Shown: positions 1 through 6,340 of the stretch, piece after piece | How positions within the stretch are numbered: position 1 is the stretch's first letter | How the letters are laid out: every line of letters begins with the position of its first letter | NCBI GenBank assembly: GCA_013813905.1 | Contig: JACCQX010000196.1 | Location: 1-11,459, forward strand | Reading direction: 5' to 3' | Origin: Chloroflexota bacterium | GTDB lineage: Bacteria > Chloroflexota > Limnocylindria > Limnocylindrales > CSP1-4 | DNA: 11,459 nucleotides | Position numbers and translations under genes: made by a program | The notes under the pieces: generated by a model | Databases searched by the model: none | What the model was told of the DNA's origin: nothing | The model's input: the letters and a program-made list of their open reading frames with translations, nothing else

Positions 1-505
1 CGGCGTCCTCCTCCACGTCGACCACGATGATGGTCATCCGGTCACCAAGCTCGCGCTGGAGGCGGTCCATGATGGGCAGCTCGTCGCGACAAGGCGGACA
101 CCAGGTGGCCATGAAGTTGACCCACAGCGGCTGGCCACGCAGGGCCGTCGTATCGACCTCCGAGCCGCCGAGCTGCGCCAGCCTGAGCGGTGGCGCGAGA
201 TCGCCCACGGTGACGCCGACCGCCGGAACCGACGAACCGCTGAGAGATGGCACGACGGTGCGCGATGGCGATGCACCGGCCGACGGTGATGCGCCCGGGC
301 CAGGACTGGATCCCGGAATTTGAGATGCCGGCGCTGTGGCGTTGGGACTCGCGCTCGGTGACCTCGCGCCATCGGCAGCGGGCGACGGGGAGACGGGCGC
401 TATCGAAGGCGTCGGCTCTCCCAGGGCCAACGCAACGAACAGTCCAGCCAGGAGCGCCGCGACCACCAGGCCCGCCAGCACACCAACGACGATCGGACCA
501 CGCAT
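1..505 (-). CDS. Membrane-anchored TlpA/ResA-type thioredoxin (partial, C-terminus outside window)
   Basis: The first 168 codons are visible. Residues about 4-28 form one hydrophobic N-terminal segment (membrane anchor or uncleaved signal). A low-complexity Ser/Pro/Ala linker follows to about residue 90, then a thioredoxin fold from about residue 98. The motif WVNFMATWCPPCRDELP carries the redox pair Cys136 and Cys139. The strand after it (MTIIVVDVEED) is also typical of TlpA/ResA proteins. Such proteins face outward and reduce or isomerise disulfides in exported proteins, for example in cytochrome c maturation; the actual client here is unknown. The ATG at 505-503 is chosen because it precedes the hydrophobic segment directly and lies 9 nt after a TACACT box. 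The gene is divergent from the sortase-like gene. Family assignment is firm; the specific role is not. Confidence 0.9.
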   Translation of the reverse strand, partial: MRGPIVVGVLAGLVVAALLAGLFVALALGEPTPSIAPVSPSPAADGARSPSASPNATAPASQIPGSSPGPGASPSAGASPSRTVVPSLSGSSVPAVGVTVGDLAPPLRLAQLGGSEVDTTALRGQPLWVNFMATWCPPCRDELPIMDRLQRELGDRMTIIVVDVEEDA

Positions 506-514
506 GCGTAGTCG

Positions 515-520
515 AGTGTA
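515..520 (-). promoter_or_regulatory. Candidate -10 box of a leaderless promoter for the thioredoxin gene
   Basis: On the minus strand TACACT (TANNNT type) ends 9 nt before the ATG at 505, so transcription would start at or almost at the start codon. No Shine-Dalgarno sequence is visible between them. No convincing -35 hexamer is seen at 16-18 bp. The same arrangement occurs on the opposite strand for the sortase gene. Confidence 0.4.
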
Positions 521-574
521 CGGCGTGCCTTGGGCCCGGTTGCTTGCCCGAAGCGCGCTTCAGATAGACGGCGG

Positions 575-580
575 TAGAGT
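575..580 (+). promoter_or_regulatory. Candidate -10 box of a leaderless promoter for the sortase-like gene
   Basis: TAGAGT is followed by 9 nt (CGGGCGGTC) and then the ATG at 590. There is no purine-rich ribosome-binding site in that gap, consistent with a leaderless mRNA. No clear -35 hexamer is seen at the standard distance. Confidence 0.4.
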
Positions 581-589
581 CGGGCGGTC

Positions 590-1408
590 ATGCGTCTCCT
601 CAGCCGCCTCATCGACCGCATCCTGCCCGCGCTGCTGATGGCGTGCGGCGTGACACTGCTCGCGACGGGGTTGCTCTCTTACGCCGAGCCGGTCCTGGGT
701 GATCGACTCACGCGGCCCAGCGCGACGTCCGGCGAGGTGGCCGACGCGACCGGCTCGCCGGCGTCGAGCGCCTCGTCGGGACCGAGCACGGCGCCGTCAG
801 CGTCCCCAACGATCCTCGCCCCCGACCCCTCGGTCCCAGGCGTCTCACTCCCGGGCGTCTCGCTCCCGCCCGACCCGGTACCGACACGGACGCCTGCTCC
901 CGCACCAGCGGCCGTGGCGACCCGCGTGGTCATCCCCTCCGAGCGGATCGACCTGCCCGTCATCTCTCGCCAGCAAAGCGTCCCCGATCAGGGACCGGAC
1001 CTCTACCCACCCTGCGACGTGGCGCTCTACCACGACGCCTTCGGCCAACCCGGCCGGGCGGGATCGACCTATCTCTACGCCCATGCCCGCGCCGGCATGT
1101 TCCTGCCGCTTCTCGAAGCGTCGGAGCGGCAGGACGGTGCGTCGCTGCTGGGGGCGCTGGTCGAGGTCTACACCGCGGACGATCGGCTGTACGTGTACGA
1201 GATCTTCCGGGTCAAGCGCCACGCCCTCGACTTCTCGCTGGCCCTGGACGTGCCGCCCGGCGAGCAGCGACTGGTGCTCCAGACGAGCGAGGGGCCGCGC
1301 GGCACGGTGCCCAAGCTCCAGGTGGCGGCCCGACTGGTGAGCGAGCTGCCGGCCACGCGCCAGGAGGCTCAGCCCAGACCGCGGCCGGTCGCCTGCTACG
1401 GCACCTGA
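590..1408 (+). CDS. Secreted sortase-fold protein with Ser in place of the catalytic Cys
   Basis: The 272-residue protein has an N-terminal membrane segment (about residues 11-32). A Ser/Pro/Thr-rich stalk runs to about residue 108, and a sortase domain covers about 110-252. Seen: His165 in TYLYAHARAGMF, in the place of the sortase catalytic His; the strand RLVLQTSEG, where the family normally has TLxTC; and Arg248 in LQVAARL, in the place of the sortase Arg. In known sortases a Cys-His-Arg triad cleaves a sorting signal and makes a peptide bond at the cell surface. Here position 233 is Ser (codon AGC, 1286-1288). The only other domain Cys is Cys142 in YPPCDVALY. It may be a pseudoenzyme, a Ser-based variant, or a subfamily using another residue. 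No sorting-signal substrate is visible nearby. The gene converges on the CorA gene with a 2-nt gap, leaving no room for a separate terminator. Confidence 0.8.
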   Translation: MRLLSRLIDRILPALLMACGVTLLATGLLSYAEPVLGDRLTRPSATSGEVADATGSPASSASSGPSTAPSASPTILAPDPSVPGVSLPGVSLPPDPVPTRTPAPAPAAVATRVVIPSERIDLPVISRQQSVPDQGPDLYPPCDVALYHDAFGQPGRAGSTYLYAHARAGMFLPLLEASERQDGASLLGALVEVYTADDRLYVYEIFRVKRHALDFSLALDVPPGEQRLVLQTSEGPRGTVPKLQVAARLVSELPATRQEAQPRPRPVACYGT

Positions 1409-1410
1409 AG

Positions 1411-2523
1411 TCAGATCCAGTCGATGCGACGGAAGTAGAGGAACCCCGCCAGGCTGAGCGCGACGATGGTCGAGGCGACGATCCAGAAGCGGACGTCCTG
1501 GAAGCTCAGCGCGAGGCCGACCTCGCTCATGCCGAAGATGCCCGCGACAGCGCCCGCGCCGGCCAGCACAGCGGTCACCGCCGTGAGGCGCCTCATCACC
1601 GTGGATAGGTCGTTGTTGACGGTCGACAGGTAGGCATCCAGCGTCGTGCTGACCATCTCGCGGTACGAGTCGAGCTCATCGGTCAACCGGATGAGGTGGT
1701 CATAGACATCGCGGAAGTAGACGATGCGCTCCGGCGCGATGAGTGGGTTGCCACGGTTGGTCAGCTGATTGAAGACCTCGCGTTCCGGACTCACCGTGTG
1801 GCGGATGGTCAACAGGTCCCGACGTACTTGGAAAAGCCGCTCCACCACCCAGCGGCTCGGCCGGCTGAGCACATCGTCCTGAAGCTCGTCGATCTCGTCG
1901 CCGATGCGGTCGAAGACCGGAAAGTAACCGTCCACGGTCCGATCCACCACGGCCCACAGCAGGTGGTCGGTGCCGACACCCAGGAAGTGAGCCACGCCGG
2001 AACGCCGGATGTTTTCAGCGTCCACCGGACGCCAGGCCGGCGGATGGGAGGTCAGCAGGAAGCGCGGGCCGAGGACGATGTCCAGCTCGACCGGGACGAG
2101 CTCGCCGTCATAGATGAGTGCGAAGAGGACGAGGTGCATCGTCCCGTCGATGTACTCGATCTTGGCGCGCTGGTTGCGCTCGATGATGTCCTCAGCGGTG
2201 AGAACGTGAAGGTCCAGGCATCCCGCGATGGCCGTCAGGGTGGTCACTGAGGCTGACTCGACGTCGATCCAGAGCCTTGTCGTCGGATCAGCGTAGCCCT
2301 GTTCCAGGGCGCGCAGGTCATCGACTTCAGCTACACGTCCGTCCGGTGTCCAGATGAACGCGCGCAGGGGACCCTCAGCCTCGACCGGCTCGGTCGGTGC
2401 GCCGACCGACGGCTCCGGTGCATCAACGGACGGCCTCGTTGCGCCGACCGACCCACCCGAGGCGGGCGCCTTAGAGGGCGAGGGCTGCTTCGGAGCCATC
2501 ATCGGTGCCCGGGGAGTGCTCAT
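1411..2523 (-). CDS. CorA-family divalent cation transporter with a GMS signature
   Basis: As called, 370 residues. CorA homology starts near LRAFIWTPDG, after about 50 residues of low-complexity leader. It continues through the cytoplasmic alpha/beta domain (KIEYIDGTMHLVLFAL) and the long stalk helix (RRDLLTIRHTVSPEREVFNQL). It ends with two transmembrane helices and a basic tail ending RRIDWI. CorA pentamers form Mg2+ (also Co2+/Ni2+) channels, with the GMN motif after TM1 at the pore mouth. Here the motif is GIFGMSEVG, Gly331-Met332-Ser333, so Asn is replaced by Ser. The start is uncertain. ATG 2523 is chosen, but ATGs at 2544, 2502 and 2499 are in frame and none has a strong ribosome-binding site. 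All overlap the upstream MFS gene, suggesting translational coupling. Family assignment is strong; the ion is not predictable. Confidence 0.85.
   Translation of the reverse strand: MSTPRAPMMAPKQPSPSKAPASGGSVGATRPSVDAPEPSVGAPTEPVEAEGPLRAFIWTPDGRVAEVDDLRALEQGYADPTTRLWIDVESASVTTLTAIAGCLDLHVLTAEDIIERNQRAKIEYIDGTMHLVLFALIYDGELVPVELDIVLGPRFLLTSHPPAWRPVDAENIRRSGVAHFLGVGTDHLLWAVVDRTVDGYFPVFDRIGDEIDELQDDVLSRPSRWVVERLFQVRRDLLTIRHTVSPEREVFNQLTNRGNPLIAPERIVYFRDVYDHLIRLTDELDSYREMVSTTLDAYLSTVNNDLSTVMRRLTAVTAVLAGAGAVAGIFGMSEVGLALSFQDVRFWIVASTIVALSLAGFLYFRRIDWI
2387..2452 (-). repeat. Three imperfect 21-24 bp tandem repeats in the corA-like leader
   Basis: Three units (2387-2410, 2411-2431, 2432-2452) start GGCTCGG, GGCTCCG and GGCCTCG and end in ACCGAC or ACGGAC. 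On the minus strand they encode SVGATRP, SVDAPEP and SVGAPTEP, a disordered Pro/Ser/Ala leader before the CorA fold. Confidence 0.6.
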
Positions 2524-4093
2524 CGCCGCGAAGGATGCCCTCATCGGTGCGTCGAGCAGCGTTTCCCATGAACAGCGTGGGCAGGATGGCCACCACCAGC
2601 ACCGCGGTGGCGACCAGGAAGAGGCCCGACAGGATCGATGCTGCCTGCTGGCTGGCCCACGCTTCCAGGGCATCGACCACCAGGCCATCCTGCAACGGAC
2701 GGCCCTGGAGATCGGGCGGCAGGACGGCATCCCGGGCCACCGGGTCGACGAGGACCACGCTGAGCGACTCGATGCGACGCGACCCGAAGCCGGTCAGCAC
2801 CGCCAGGCCGACGGCCATGCCGGCCATCCGTGCCACGGTCACGCCGGCCGAAGCGATACCGAACGACGCCCGACCCAGCGCTTCCACTGCGGCTGTGCTG
2901 CGCGGCGTGACGGTCAGCCCGAAGCCCAGGCCGAAGAGGGCCAGACCGCCGATCAGCAGGTTCCGGTCGGTCTCGGGACCAACTCCGGCCACCAGCAGCA
3001 GGCCACCGATGCTCAGCGCCAGACCTACCAGGCTGAGTAGCACCGCGGAGAGATAGCGCATGGCGAAACCGGCGCCCAGCGCACCCACCGCCATGGCCAG
3101 GGCCAGGGCGCCCAACACGACCTGCTGCTCGTGGGGGCCGGCATAGCGCACTCGATCGACGAATACCGCCGCGCCGATGATGGCCGTGGCCAGCGCGTAG
3201 CCGGTCAGCAGGCTGAGCAGGACCGCCGCCGAGAAGATCCTGTCGCGCAGGAGCCGCAGATCGAGGAACGGATCGGGTGCCCGCAGGTTCCAGGCGATCG
3301 CTGCGACACCCAGGAGGAGCGCCGCCAGACCAAGCACAGCCGGCCCCGGGAAGCCCGTGCCTGGTTCTCCCAGCCGGGTCAGGCCCAGGAGACCCGCGGC
3401 GAGGGCGGCCGTGAACAGGCTCGCCCCGAAGACATCCAGGCCGCCGCGTGTCGAGGTGCGCGGCCAGGCCGGCGCCGCCGCCCAGGTGTAGATGATGGAC
3501 AGGGTGGCCAGTGGCGCGCCGAGGTAGAAGATCCAGCGCCAGGACGGCGCGAGCAGCGTCGCCAAGGGCGATTCACCGGTGCCCGCCGTGGTCAGGGCCG
3601 GTCCCAGCTGGAGCGACTGCAGGACGGTCGCCCCGGCGAAGGGCCCCAGGGCCATGCCCAGGAAGGTGAACGCCCCCACCACGCCCAGGGCGCGGGCACG
3701 CGACGGACCATCGAACAGGTGGCTGGCGCCGGCCGTGGCCAGGGGCACCACAGCGCCGGCACCGATGCCTTGGAGGATGCGCGCGGCGATGAGCTGGTCG
3801 AGCGTCTGGGCCATCCCGGACAGGACCGAGCCGAGCGCGAAGACGGCCAGGGCCAGGATGAACAGTCGCGGCAGCCCGTAGCGGTCCGCGGCTCGGCCCG
3901 CCAGCGGCATCGCGGCGATGTACGTCAGGGCGTAACCATTGACGATCCACGACGCTCGACGGAGCTCGGTCCAGCCCGCCAGGTCGGCCAGGATGGCAGG
4001 CAGCGCCACGGCCGTGATGAGCAGCTCCACGCCGACCAGGAGCGCCCCGCCGGAGAGAGCAGCCAGCAGCAGGAGTCGATCGCGACGGCTCAT
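2471..4093 (-). CDS. MFS drug/proton antiporter, DHA2 (EmrB/QacA) type
   Basis: The 540-residue, very hydrophobic protein has the length of the 14-helix DHA2 family. Seen: the TM1 motif VELLITAVALPAI (residues 22-34, with Glu23 where the family often has Asp); motif A, GRAADRYGLPR (66-76), in the loop between helices 2 and 3; motif B, RILQGIGAGAVVP (105-117); and motif C-like GPFAGATV (150-157) in helix 5, which marks antiporters. The likely role is proton-driven export of a hydrophobic compound at the inner membrane; the substrate cannot be read from sequence. The ATG at 4093 directly follows AGGCGGAG, a good ribosome-binding core but with almost no spacing, and no better in-frame start lies downstream before TM1. 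The 3' end overlaps the CorA-like gene by about 50 bp. A 17-bp palindrome lies about 120 bp upstream. Confidence 0.9.
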   Translation of the reverse strand: MSRRDRLLLLAALSGGALLVGVELLITAVALPAILADLAGWTELRRASWIVNGYALTYIAAMPLAGRAADRYGLPRLFILALAVFALGSVLSGMAQTLDQLIAARILQGIGAGAVVPLATAGASHLFDGPSRARALGVVGAFTFLGMALGPFAGATVLQSLQLGPALTTAGTGESPLATLLAPSWRWIFYLGAPLATLSIIYTWAAAPAWPRTSTRGGLDVFGASLFTAALAAGLLGLTRLGEPGTGFPGPAVLGLAALLLGVAAIAWNLRAPDPFLDLRLLRDRIFSAAVLLSLLTGYALATAIIGAAVFVDRVRYAGPHEQQVVLGALALAMAVGALGAGFAMRYLSAVLLSLVGLALSIGGLLLVAGVGPETDRNLLIGGLALFGLGFGLTVTPRSTAAVEALGRASFGIASAGVTVARMAGMAVGLAVLTGFGSRRIESLSVVLVDPVARDAVLPPDLQGRPLQDGLVVDALEAWASQQAASILSGLFLVATAVLVVAILPTLFMGNAARRTDEGILRGDEHSPGTDDGSEAALAL

Positions 4094-4212
4094 CTCCGCC
4101 TATCGTGCGCCATCGTGGCCATGTCGGCCGAGGCCGCGCTCGTCGAGCGGAGACACCGGCGCATCGTTGGCCGAAGCGGCCGGGCCGATCTCCAAGGGCC
4201 TGAGGCGCGCGG

Positions 4213-4229
4213 TGCAAGCCACACTTGCA
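4213..4229. promoter_or_regulatory. Perfect inverted repeat, candidate operator
   Basis: TGCAAG-CCACA-CTTGCA is a 6+6 bp palindrome with a 5-bp spacer, upstream of the MFS exporter gene. Its size suits a dimeric TetR/MarR-like repressor, as is common upstream of drug exporters. No such regulator gene is in the window, so this is inference from symmetry and position only. Confidence 0.35.
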
Positions 4230-4483
4230 TTCAGCGGCCAACCCGGCCCTAAGGTGGCTCGTCAGGGCCTAGGCAACTGCCGACCAGACGTCTGACACGC
4301 TCAGCGACGGCGGAGACCGGACGATCCTGAAGGCTTCGACCCCCGAGACGACCCCTTGTGGTTCCGTAGCCGTGGAAATGCCAACCTGGCTTACATCCGA
4401 TACGGCAAGCGCCTTGCTGGACCTCCGGGCTCTGCGGCGGCGGACTTGATCACGACGACCACACGCGAACGTCTCTGTCACGT

Positions 4484-4487
4484 GGAG
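4484..4487 (+). promoter_or_regulatory. Ribosome-binding site of the sigma-factor gene
   Basis: GGAG (within GTGGAG) lies 7 nt before ATG 4495. This well-placed Shine-Dalgarno supports that start for the sigma-factor reading frame. Confidence 0.6.
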
Positions 4488-4494
4488 ACCGGGC

Positions 4495-5069
4495 ATGACT
4501 GAAGACGTCGAGGAGGTCGGACACGTGATCAGAGCACAGCTGGGAGAGCACGACGCCGTCGAATGGCTCGCGGTCCGTCACTGGCCGCGACTGCGAAGCT
4601 TGGCTCGCCTTGTGTCGAGCAGCCCGGAGGCAGCCGATGATGCGGTCCAGGTCACCTTGGTGCGCGCGTGGACCGAGCTGCCTCGACTGCGCCAGCCTTC
4701 CGATTCGAGCCTTGGCTGCGGCGGATCCTGATTTCGTCATGTATGGATGAAGGGCGCCGACGGAAGCGGTGGACGGCATTGACAGAGCGGATGGGCAGCC
4801 TCTTCAGTGCCGACACAGGCGCCGACCACACCGAAGCGCTGGTAGAAAGCGACCGACTGGCCCGCGCATTCGCTTCGCTAGGCCACGGTCAACGGATCGC
4901 TCTCGTGCTGCGCTACTACGTCGACCTATCGATCGCTGACATCGCGTTCGCGGTAGATGCCCCGGAATCCACGGTCCGGTCCCGCCTTCGCCATGCACTT
5001 GGGGCAATGCGCGCCGCGCTGGATGCCCAGGAACGCACGATGCCGGTCCGGGCTACGACCGATGACTGA
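4495..5069 (+). pseudogene. ECF-type RNA polymerase sigma factor, interrupted by a frameshift
   Basis: Two overlapping frames make one ECF sigma factor of about 190 residues. The first (from ATG 4495) carries sigma region 2: RHWPRLRSLARLV, then EAADDAVQVTLVRAWTELPRL. It then runs into unrelated sequence and a stop at 4731. The second resumes the family pattern as FRFEPWLRRILISSCMDEGR and carries region 4 (RIALVLRYYVDLSIADIAFA, then ESTVRSRLRHAL), ending in TGA at 5067-5069. The switch falls at 4693-4700 and corresponds to one missing base; for example CAGCCTTCC would need to be CAGCCTTTCC to read QPFRF. ECF factors direct polymerase to stress promoters and are held by a membrane anti-sigma factor, which fits the next gene. 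Codons use more A/T at third positions than the lipid operon. The gene may be a true pseudogene or carry a sequencing error; no slippery heptamer for programmed shifting is seen. Confidence 0.8.
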
Positions 5070-5496
5070 CGATCGGAGCGTAGGTGAACGGCTGCGCGCG
5101 TGGTTGAGCCGCACGGCGGCGACGGAGGACGGTGAGGACGCCGCCCTTCATCGAGCACTCGACATCACCCGCCGGACGGAACAGCTGCCGCGAAGGACCA
5201 CGCGACGACTCTTCCCTCGCTTGCTTGCGGCGAGCTTCGCCTTGGTGGCTGTCGTGGCGTTAGTGACCGCCGTGTGGCTGGCCGCGCCGGCTGGACCGGA
5301 TCGGCTCGGTGCCATTCCCGGTGCCACATCGACCGACGCGCCCGGACAAGAGACTCACCCTCCCGCGAGTCCGACCCCCGAACGCTCGCCCTCTGCAGGC
5401 CCCTCGAATACCATCGACCCGGTGCCATCTCCCACACCCCGCCCCGCGCTGACACCCTCACCCGTCCCTACTCTGGATCCAAAGGTGTTCCGCTGA
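5062..5496 (+). CDS. Single-pass membrane protein, anti-sigma-factor-like (probably truncated by frameshift)
   Basis: The 144-residue protein starts at ATG 5062 inside the end of the sigma gene (shared ATGACTGA, 8-nt overlap), an arrangement typical of sigma/anti-sigma pairs. Residues 1 to about 48 are charged and would be cytoplasmic (MTDDRSVGERLRAWLSR). One transmembrane helix follows at about 51-74 (LLAASFALVAVVALVTAVWL), then a Ser/Pro/Thr-rich outer part that stops abruptly at PTLDPKVFR. No HxxxCxxC zinc anti-sigma motif is present, so assignment rests on position and topology. The reading continues sensibly in another frame after the stop: VFR-stop would become VFPLTAVAETP with one added C. 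The true protein was therefore probably longer and the gene may be broken. Confidence 0.6.
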   Translation: MTDDRSVGERLRAWLSRTAATEDGEDAALHRALDITRRTEQLPRRTTRRLFPRLLAASFALVAVVALVTAVWLAAPAGPDRLGAIPGATSTDAPGQETHPPASPTPERSPSAGPSNTIDPVPSPTPRPALTPSPVPTLDPKVFR

Positions 5497-5810
5497 CGGC
5501 AGTGGCGGAGACTCCCGTCCACGCGGATCGGGGCGTTGGCTCGGCGGTCATCGCCCGGCTGGAACGCGGCAACCTCATCATGCTGCTCGGAGGCGGCGGA
5601 GCGGAGTGGCAGCGTACAGTTCCAGCTCCAGGAAGAGGAATGGCGGCTCGACCACCCCGCCTCCGCGGACTGCTTTAGGGAGCCCGAGGTCGTCGGCCTG
5701 TCGCCGGAGAGCTCTGAGGAGCAGGCCCTCTGGTGCCGCCAGCAGCTCGTCATCGTGGCCGCTCGTCCGACCAGAGCTCCCACCCCGCCACCGCTGCCAT
5801 CAGGACCGCT
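5491..5810 (+). pseudogene. Out-of-frame remnant of the anti-sigma-like protein's outer domain
   Basis: After the stop at 5494-5496, the frame shifted by -1 reads PLTAVAETPVHADRG, then GSAVIARLERGNLIMLL, as far as GAEWQ near 5611. This loosely resembles a bacterial SH3-like pattern. About 5612-5616, protein-like sequence moves back by +1 and reads VQFQLQEEEWRLDHPASADC, then QALWCRQQLVIVAA to about 5760, fading into Pro-rich sequence. Removing one base near 5612 would give EWQVQFQL. The codons keep high third-position GC in these segments, as expected of former coding sequence. Neither segment has its own ribosome-binding site. The exact 3' limit is not clear, and domain identity is tentative. 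Confidence 0.4.
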
Positions 5811-5814
5811 TAGC

Positions 5815-5836
5815 GTGAGTTCGACCTCCGTCTCAC
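5815..5836 (+). other. Weak hairpin (GTGAG/CTCAC) between the remnant and the lipid operon promoter
   Basis: A 5-bp stem (5815-5819 with 5832-5836) encloses a 12-nt loop. It has no following T-run, so it is at best a weak stop or processing site for transcripts from the sigma locus. Confidence 0.2.
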
Positions 5837-5844
5837 ATCTTGGG

Positions 5845-5873
5845 TTGACTACGGCTCGACGCGCGGGTAGTAT
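5845..5873 (+). promoter_or_regulatory. Sigma-70-type promoter of the arsR-lipid operon
   Basis: TTGACT (5845-5850) is separated by exactly 17 bp from TAGTAT (5868-5873), close to the housekeeping consensus and the best promoter in the window. A start near 5880 would give a leader of about 90 nt before the GTG at 5970. The downstream half of the -10 box is part of an inverted repeat. Confidence 0.75.
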
Positions 5874-5903
5874 CAACGCCGGTTTATATGAAGGCTCGTT
5901 GAT
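5872..5903. promoter_or_regulatory. Inverted repeat over the -10 box and start site, candidate operator
   Basis: ATCAACG (5872-5878) and CGTTGAT (5897-5903) are perfect 7-bp inverted arms with 18 bp between them. The left arm overlaps the -10 hexamer and the predicted transcription start, so a protein bound here would block the promoter. ArsR-family dimers bind such dyads, and the first gene of the operon encodes one, so autoregulation is the natural reading. An RNA hairpin in the leader is the alternative. Confidence 0.45.
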
Positions 5904-5952
5904 GCGTCGCGGCTGCCCTGCCGATCGCAGCATGGACGCGCCCCCATTTCCG

Positions 5953-5958
5953 AAGGAG
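5953..5958 (+). promoter_or_regulatory. Ribosome-binding site deciding the GTG start of the ArsR-type gene
   Basis: AAGGAG ends 11 nt before GTG 5970. There is no ATG in this frame near the domain start, so this site supports the GTG call. Confidence 0.6.
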
Positions 5959-5969
5959 CCATCTCACCC

Positions 5970-6329
5970 GTGCCGACCCCCGCCCGCATCCGCTCGACGC
6001 TGGCCTCGATCGCCGCGCCGCCCGACGACCTGCGTGACGTGGCGGTCTATCACAAGGCGCTGGCCGACCCCACGCGTCTGCGCATCCTGCGCCGCCTGGG
6101 CCACTCGCCCGGGACTGTGACGGAACTCATCGGGCACGTGGACCTTTCACAGCCCCTTGTCTCGTGGCACTTGCGCCGCCTCAAGGCAGCTGGACTCATC
6201 GAGATGGAGCGAAGCGGCCGCGAGGTGATCTGCTCGCTGCGTCGCGATGCCCTCGACCTGTACCGCGAACGCGAGCGCGCCCTCCTGGGACCGCTCGGGC
6301 CGGTCGATCCCTCCACCAGCGCGGCGTGA
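5970..6329 (+). CDS. ArsR-family winged-helix transcriptional regulator
   Basis: The 119-residue protein is one winged-helix domain. Seen: YHKALADPTRLRILRRL (the ArsR opening helices), the recognition helix region LSQPLVSWHLRRLKAAGLI, and the wing MERSGREVICSLR. ArsR dimers bind promoter dyads and release DNA on binding an effector. The ELCVCDL metal-binding motif is absent and the only Cys lies in ICSL of the wing, so metal sensing of the classical type is unlikely. The signal is unknown and could be an inositol or lipid intermediate. The gene starts at GTG and leads the operon, ending against the PIP synthase gene. It lies about 90 nt behind a promoter with a dyad over its -10 box. Family call is firm; its target is inferred from position. 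Confidence 0.9.
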   Translation: MPTPARIRSTLASIAAPPDDLRDVAVYHKALADPTRLRILRRLGHSPGTVTELIGHVDLSQPLVSWHLRRLKAAGLIEMERSGREVICSLRRDALDLYRERERALLGPLGPVDPSTSAA

Positions 6330-6340
6330 AGACGGTCGCT

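Larger units (their letters stand above)
4094..4494. other. Divergent intergenic region without a convincing gene
   Basis: This stretch of about 400 bp separates the MFS gene (minus) from the sigma-factor gene (plus). Short open frames exist on both strands, but none shows recognisable protein motifs or a good ribosome-binding site. It must hold the promoters of both neighbours, yet no clear -35/-10 pair was found. It does contain a 17-bp palindrome at 4213-4229 and weaker dyads: GGCCG-aag-CGGCC at 4169-4181, and GGCCCT/AGGGCC at 4245-4250 and 4264-4269. Confidence 0.5.

Noticed and set aside
3131..4252. Long plus-strand open frame (373 codons) opposite the MFS gene
   Set aside because: Its product is Arg/Gln/Gly-rich with no fold signature, while the minus strand gives a full MFS protein with all family motifs.
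4269..4496. Short minus-strand open frame of 75 codons in the sigma/MFS gap
   Set aside because: No recognisable domain, no ribosome-binding site, and it overlaps the expected promoter region of the sigma gene.
4690..4702. Programmed -1 frameshifting in the sigma-factor gene
   Set aside because: The junction lacks an X-XXY-YYZ slippery heptamer and no strong downstream structure was evident; a lost base explains it more simply.
4668..5069. Independent short sigma-region-4 protein starting at GTG 4668
   Set aside because: The frame opens inside sigma region 2 in a different phase with no ribosome-binding site, and its sequence joins naturally to the upstream frame after one base is added.
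5815..5836. Intrinsic terminator after the anti-sigma locus
   Set aside because: The stem is only 5 bp, the loop is 12 nt and no T-run follows.
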